A DNA stretch of 51,355 bases, taken from Acidobacteriota bacterium. GTDB taxonomy: Bacteria > Acidobacteriota > Terriglobia > Bryobacterales > Bryobacteraceae. The DNA lies in contig JAFDVU010000035.1 in NCBI GenBank assembly GCA_018268835.1, positions 1 to 51,355 on the forward strand, given 5' to 3'. This document shows positions 47,471 through 51,355 of the stretch, one piece after another (the stretch's first letter is position 1; the number at the start of each line of letters is the position of its first letter). The position numbers were made by a program, and so were the translations under genes. The notes under the pieces are model-generated. The model had not been told where the DNA came from. It did not search any database and saw nothing but the letters and a program-made list of their open reading frames with translations.

Positions 47471-48366
47471 TGGGCCACCTCCGCCGGGGCGCCGGATTGC
47501 TGGTCCACCCACGCCTGGGCGACCGCGACCGCCATCTTGCGCACGCGCTGGATCACGGCCTGGCGCTCGGTGACGCTGATGGCGCCGCGCGCGTCGAGCG
47601 TGTTAAAGAGGTTGGAGCACTTGAGCACCTGGTCGTAGGCGGGCAGCAGGGGGAACCTCTTTTTGTCGGGCGATTTCGGATCGTAGAGCCCGAGCAGGCG
47701 ACCGGCCTCGCCTTCGTGCAGGTCGAACAACTGCCACAGCGTGGGGATGTCGGCCATTTCGAAGTTGTAGACCGAGTACTGGAGCTCGTCCATGTAGCGG
47801 ACGTGGCGGTAGGAGAAGCCGCCGCCCCAGTCGATGTCGTAGACCGAATCCTTCACCTGGAGGAAGGCGGTGAGGCGTTCGAGTCCGTAAGTAAGCTCGG
47901 CGGGGATGAGGTCGAGATCGATGCCGCCGCACTGCTGGAAGTAGGTGAACTGGGAGATTTCGAGGCCGTCGAGCATGACCTGCCAGCCAATGCCCCAGGC
48001 GCCGAGGGTGGGGGCTTCCCAGTTGTCTTCTTCAAACTTGATATCGTGCTTGCGCAGGTCGATGCCGATGGCTTCGAGGCTGCCCAGGTATTGCTCGATG
48101 ATGTCCTCGGGAGCGGGCTTGAGGATGACCTGCAACTGGGAGTGCTTGTACAGGCGGTTGGGGTTGTCGCCGTAGCGGCCGTCGGCGGGTCGGCGGCTGG
48201 GCTGGACGTAGGCCACGCGGTAAGGATCCGGACCGAGCACGCGGAGGAAGGTTTCGGGACACATCGTGCCGGCGCCGACCTCCACATCGTAGGGCTCCTG
48301 AATGACACAGTCGCGCTGGGCCCAATAGCGCTTGAGCGTGAGGATGATCTCTTGAAAAGACTGCAT
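47467..48366 (-). CDS. glyQ: Glycyl-tRNA synthetase alpha subunit
   Basis: 299 residues, normal length. Class II synthetase catalytic subunit. It starts [33 protein letters not shown] (cited here in short: [16 protein letters not shown]) and has [38 protein letters not shown] and [21 protein letters not shown]. These are near-invariant. Its ATG shares one base with the recO TAA (TAATG), and its stop overlaps the glyS start. Confidence 0.97.
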   Translation of the reverse strand: MQSFQEIILTLKRYWAQRDCVIQEPYDVEVGAGTMCPETFLRVLGPDPYRVAYVQPSRRPADGRYGDNPNRLYKHSQLQVILKPAPEDIIEQYLGSLEAIGIDLRKHDIKFEEDNWEAPTLGAWGIGWQVMLDGLEISQFTYFQQCGGIDLDLIPAELTYGLERLTAFLQVKDSVYDIDWGGGFSYRHVRYMDELQYSVYNFEMADIPTLWQLFDLHEGEAGRLLGLYDPKSPDKKRFPLLPAYDQVLKCSNLFNTLDARGAISVTERQAVIQRVRKMAVAVAQAWVDQQSGAPAEVAQ

Positions 48367-49160
48367 TACGCTTCCGAACTCTCCAGCATCGGGACCGTTA
48401 TCAGACGGCGCTCCGCGTGCGACTCAATCTGCTGCACCAGGAAGCGCCGCAGGTCGGCGGCGGTCTCCCGGCTCCAGTTCACGGTAGCAAGTTGCGCTAC
48501 CGGGCTGCGCTGAATTTCGCCGGCGACCGCAAGCGATTCCCGGCTCAATTCCCACGAACTCGCGGCGCCCAGCGTAGGGCGGCAGTGGGCGCACACAAGG
48601 CCCTCCCTGCCGCGGCTGAAGAACGCGCGCTCGGGGTGTTCGGGATCGTCCAGCAGACTGCCGCAGCCGAGGCAAACGTGCAGTTCCGGCAGCCATCCCG
48701 AGAGGCGCACCGCCCAGAGTGAAAAGTACGTTACAGCGCGCCAAACCCTACCCGAGGACCCGCTCTCCTCTCCCGGCGGCGGACGAAGTGAATCCAGCAC
48801 GGCCAGGAGAAGGCGAAAAAACCTCTCACTCGCCTCCGCGGGAGGGAGCAGGAGTTCGCCCGCTTCCGCGAAGAAGTCCAGCGCGACGCCGGTGGCGTAA
48901 TCGCTGACCAGATCGAACTGGCTGCGGATGAGTTCGCAGGAATCCAGGTTCACCAGTTCGCGATTTTCGCGCTGGAAATAAGCCATTCTCACGTGGGAGA
49001 GCCGCTCCAGGCCGGAGCCGAAAGGACTCTTGGGCCGCCGCGCCCGCTTGGCCACACCCCGCATCCTGCCTTGATCCCTGGTGAAAAAGCTGACGACCAA
49101 GTCGGCCTCTTTCAGCGGATACGTACGCAATACGAGAGCTTCGCTGACGCGCGCTGGCAC
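48366..49160 (-). CDS. recO: DNA repair protein RecO
   Basis: 264 residues. Promotes RecA loading and strand annealing in gap repair. An N-terminal OB fold ([42 protein letters not shown]) precedes a helical domain and a zinc site (CLGCGS with CAHC). The start is GTG at 49160. It is the first gene of the recO-glyQ-glyS-ppdK unit; recO next to glyQS is known in other bacteria. Confidence 0.93.
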   Translation of the reverse strand: MPARVSEALVLRTYPLKEADLVVSFFTRDQGRMRGVAKRARRPKSPFGSGLERLSHVRMAYFQRENRELVNLDSCELIRSQFDLVSDYATGVALDFFAEAGELLLPPAEASERFFRLLLAVLDSLRPPPGEESGSSGRVWRAVTYFSLWAVRLSGWLPELHVCLGCGSLLDDPEHPERAFFSRGREGLVCAHCRPTLGAASSWELSRESLAVAGEIQRSPVAQLATVNWSRETAADLRRFLVQQIESHAERRLITVPMLESSEA

Positions 49161-49219
49161 ACGTGAATTGTAAGACTCAGGGTATCACAACGACACGTGT
49201 TTCCGGCCTTGCGGACCAG

Positions 49220-51355
49220 TTACTCCGCACGGAGCACGCAGGTGGGATCGAGCGAGGCGGCGCGGCGGGCGGGGAGCCAGGCGGCCAGGGCTCCGGCGGC
49301 GGCGAGGGTGACGGCGGTGAGGAGCAGCGCCGGAGGATCGCCGGGTGGAAGGTCGAAGAGAACGGCGCGAACGGCGCGGGCGGCGGCAAAGGAGGCGGGC
49401 AGTCCGATGGCGAGTCCGAGCGCGACCATGGCGAAGGAATCGCGCAGGATGAGCCAGGCTACCTGTCCGGGGCCGGCGCCGAGCGCGATGCGGATGCCGA
49501 TTTCGGCGGTGCGGCGGGCGGTGCCGTAGGCGACGACGCCGTAGAGTCCGACCGCGGCCAGCACCAGCGCCAGGGTTCCGAAGAAGGCGCCGATGGCGGC
49601 GAGCATGCGCTGCTCGAAGATGGAATCGTCCACGTGCCGGCCGAGGGTATCGAGCGATCCGATTGCGACGCCTGCTCCGAGGCGGCGCAGTTCGCGGTAG
49701 ATGGGTTGGAGCAGATCGCGCGGCGGCACCTGGGTGCGCAGCAGGATCGCCGGCATCCCGGAGTTGCGCTCCTGGCCGGCGAGGGTGTAGACGGTGGGCC
49801 GGGCGGGCTGCTGAATGCCGGCGTGGCGGATGTCGCGGACCACTCCAACGATGAAGGTGGGCTCGCCGCCTTCGGGGCGGCTGTCGTCGAAGCTGAGACG
49901 GCGGGCGTCGGGGTGCTGTTCGCCGGGCAGAAATTCGCGCACGAAGGCCTGATTGACGATCGCGATTTTGCGGGCGCTGTTCATGTCGGCGGGTGCGAAG
50001 TCGCGTCCGGCGACGAGCGGGGTGCCGATGGTTTCGAAGTAGCGCGGCGCGACCTGCGCGACGTCGACATCCACCGGTTCGCGGAAGGTGCGTTCGCTGC
50101 CGGGGACGCGGATACCTGCGCTGGCGACTCCCATCTGGAAGGGGCCGGGGAAGCCGTAGCTGACGCTGGAGACGCCGGGCAGACCGGCAAGTTGCGCGGC
50201 GGCCTGCTTCACCGGGATGCGGATGTCGCCGCGAAATTCGCGCGGGAAATCGAGCGAGAGCACGACCACGTTGCGATTGCGGAAGCCGAGATCGACGCCG
50301 CGAAGGGCGAGCAGGTTGTGGCTGAAGAGAGCGGCCATCGCTACCAGGACCACGCTGAAGGCGACCTGCGCGACCACCAGGGCGCGGCGCAGGCGCGGAG
50401 GCGTGGCGCGGCCGGCGCCGCCGGAGCGCAAGCCATCGGCCGGATCGACGGCGGTGGAGCGCAGGGCGGGGACAAGTCCGAAGAGCAGGACGGCGGCGGC
50501 GCAGATTCCCAGGGTAAAGAGAAGGACGGCGTTGCCCGGCGTGCCGCTGAAGGGATCGCCCACGCTCTCCGGGAGGAAGCCGAGGATGAGGCGGCGTCCC
50601 CATGTGGAGAGCAGGGCGCCGAGCGCGCCTCCGGCGATGGTCAGGAGAACGCACTCGGCGAGCGACTGAGCGATGAGGCGGGCGCGGGTGGCGCCGAGAG
50701 CCAGGCGCATGGCGATTTCGCGGCGGCGGGCGGCGCCGCGCGCGAGCAACAGGTTGGCGACGTTGACGCACGCGGCCAGCAGTACGAGCAGCACGGCGGC
50801 CATCAGGATGGCGAGGGGGCGGCCGAAATCTTCGCGCAGGAGCGAGAGCCCGACGCCGGCGTCGCGCACTTCGAGGCGCTGGCCGAGTGCGCGGCGGCGC
50901 ATGGCGGCGTTGTAGCCGGCGGGGTAAATGGCGTTGAGATGCTGCCGCATGAGGACGTCGATGCCGGCCTGCACGGTGCGCACGGGAACATCGGGGCGGC
51001 GGCGCGCGATGACCCACACCCACCAGGTATTCGGGCTGGCGACGGGCATCTCGGCCATCATGGCAGGGGCCCAGACTTCGGCGCGGCGCTCGAACTCGAC
51101 GCCGTGAAATCCCGGCGCGGCGACCCCGACGATGGTGTACGGTTTCTCGCGGAGCAGGATCCCGGTGCCGAGGATATTGGGGTCCGCGCCGTAGCGATTG
51201 CGCCAGAGGTCGTAGCTGATGACGGCGACGGGGTGGCCGCCGGGGACGCGGTTGTCGTCGTCCGTGAAGAGGCGGCCGCGAACGGGCGCGACTCCGAGAA
51301 CGGAGAAGTAGTTGCCGGTGACGTACTCGGCCTGCGCGAACTCGCCGCGCGCGCC
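49220..51355 (-). CDS. ADOP-type MacB/FtsX permease (5' end outside window)
   Basis: The frame is open from the stop at 49220 to the right edge; 711 codons are seen and the N-terminus is missing. At the edge is a MacB periplasmic core segment (AEYVTGNYFSVLGVAPVRGR, then YDLWRNRYGADPNILG). An FtsX permease domain follows (REIAMRLALGATRARLIAQSLAE), a second periplasmic region (FEPVDVDVAQVAPRYFETIG), and a second FtsX set (EIGIRIALGAGPGQVAWLIL) ending LDPTCVLRAE. This duplicated layout without an ATPase is the acidobacterial duplicated orphan permease family (TIGR03434). It probably works with a separate ATPase in efflux or envelope signalling. Substrate unknown. Confidence 0.88.
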   Translation of the reverse strand, partial: GARGEFAQAEYVTGNYFSVLGVAPVRGRLFTDDDNRVPGGHPVAVISYDLWRNRYGADPNILGTGILLREKPYTIVGVAAPGFHGVEFERRAEVWAPAMMAEMPVASPNTWWVWVIARRRPDVPVRTVQAGIDVLMRQHLNAIYPAGYNAAMRRRALGQRLEVRDAGVGLSLLREDFGRPLAILMAAVLLVLLAACVNVANLLLARGAARRREIAMRLALGATRARLIAQSLAECVLLTIAGGALGALLSTWGRRLILGFLPESVGDPFSGTPGNAVLLFTLGICAAAVLLFGLVPALRSTAVDPADGLRSGGAGRATPPRLRRALVVAQVAFSVVLVAMAALFSHNLLALRGVDLGFRNRNVVVLSLDFPREFRGDIRIPVKQAAAQLAGLPGVSSVSYGFPGPFQMGVASAGIRVPGSERTFREPVDVDVAQVAPRYFETIGTPLVAGRDFAPADMNSARKIAIVNQAFVREFLPGEQHPDARRLSFDDSRPEGGEPTFIVGVVRDIRHAGIQQPARPTVYTLAGQERNSGMPAILLRTQVPPRDLLQPIYRELRRLGAGVAIGSLDTLGRHVDDSIFEQRMLAAIGAFFGTLALVLAAVGLYGVVAYGTARRTAEIGIRIALGAGPGQVAWLILRDSFAMVALGLAIGLPASFAAARAVRAVLFDLPPGDPPALLLTAVTLAAAGALAAWLPARRAASLDPTCVLRAE

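Overview
This is a GC-rich chromosomal window from an Acidobacteriota bacterium, most likely of the Bryobacterales/Solibacter group. The lineage is inferred from families typical of that group: a secreted protein with repeated TIGR03437-like modules at the left edge, a VWFA-related TIGR03436-type protein, an ADOP-type MacB/FtsX permease at the right edge, an Oar-like TonB-dependent receptor with an N-terminal carboxypeptidase-regulatory domain, and membrane proteins fusing DNA-binding domains to extracytoplasmic domains. The cell is Gram-negative (outer-membrane porin, TonB receptor). I see no rRNA, tRNA, CRISPR array, insertion sequence or phage gene. Most genes lie on the minus strand.

Layout. 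(1) 1-5519: secreted TIGR03437-like protein (cut by the edge), HTH-membrane-sensor fusion, divergent Tat-exported cysteine-type sulfatase, and a small envelope protein. (2) 5904-13700: a complete phosphate-starvation cluster read right to left as phoR, coiled-coil porin, pstS, pstC, pstA, pstB, phoU. A multi-unit 11-bp-period Pho box with a well-placed -10 lies before the porin. No phoB is present. (3) 13768-21312: housekeeping block tig, clpX, lon, engB, rho, without the clpP usually found between tig and clpX. (4) 21380-28473: secreted bicupin, alpha/beta-hydrolase fused to a polytopic membrane domain, TonB receptor, and a divergent membrane-bound winged-helix-type regulator. (5) 28612-33933: a two-gene ATP-dependent radical/low-potential reductase system of the 2-hydroxyacyl-CoA dehydratase/benzoyl-CoA reductase superfamily, with a tandem double activase. 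(6) 34124-37490: secreted clan-D glycosidase (GH36-like) and a lipase-maturation-factor-like membrane protein. (7) 37584-42621: secreted protein with a duplicated alpha-beta-barrel-like fold, and a three-gene operon with a VWFA-related protein. (8) 42773-49160: tightly packed recO-glyQ-glyS-ppdK operon. (9) 49220-51355: ADOP permease, 5' end beyond the window.

The Pho cluster forms one circuit: sensing (PhoR, PhoU), outer-membrane entry (porin), periplasmic capture (PstS) and uptake (PstCAB). Tig, ClpX and Lon cover folding and proteolysis. Translational coupling by GTGA overlap recurs three times (pstC/pstA, glyQ/glyS, and the VWFA pair). Several genes start with GTG or TTG. The least understood loci are the double-activase reductase pair, the regulator/TonB/hydrolase locus and the HTH-membrane-sensor fusion.
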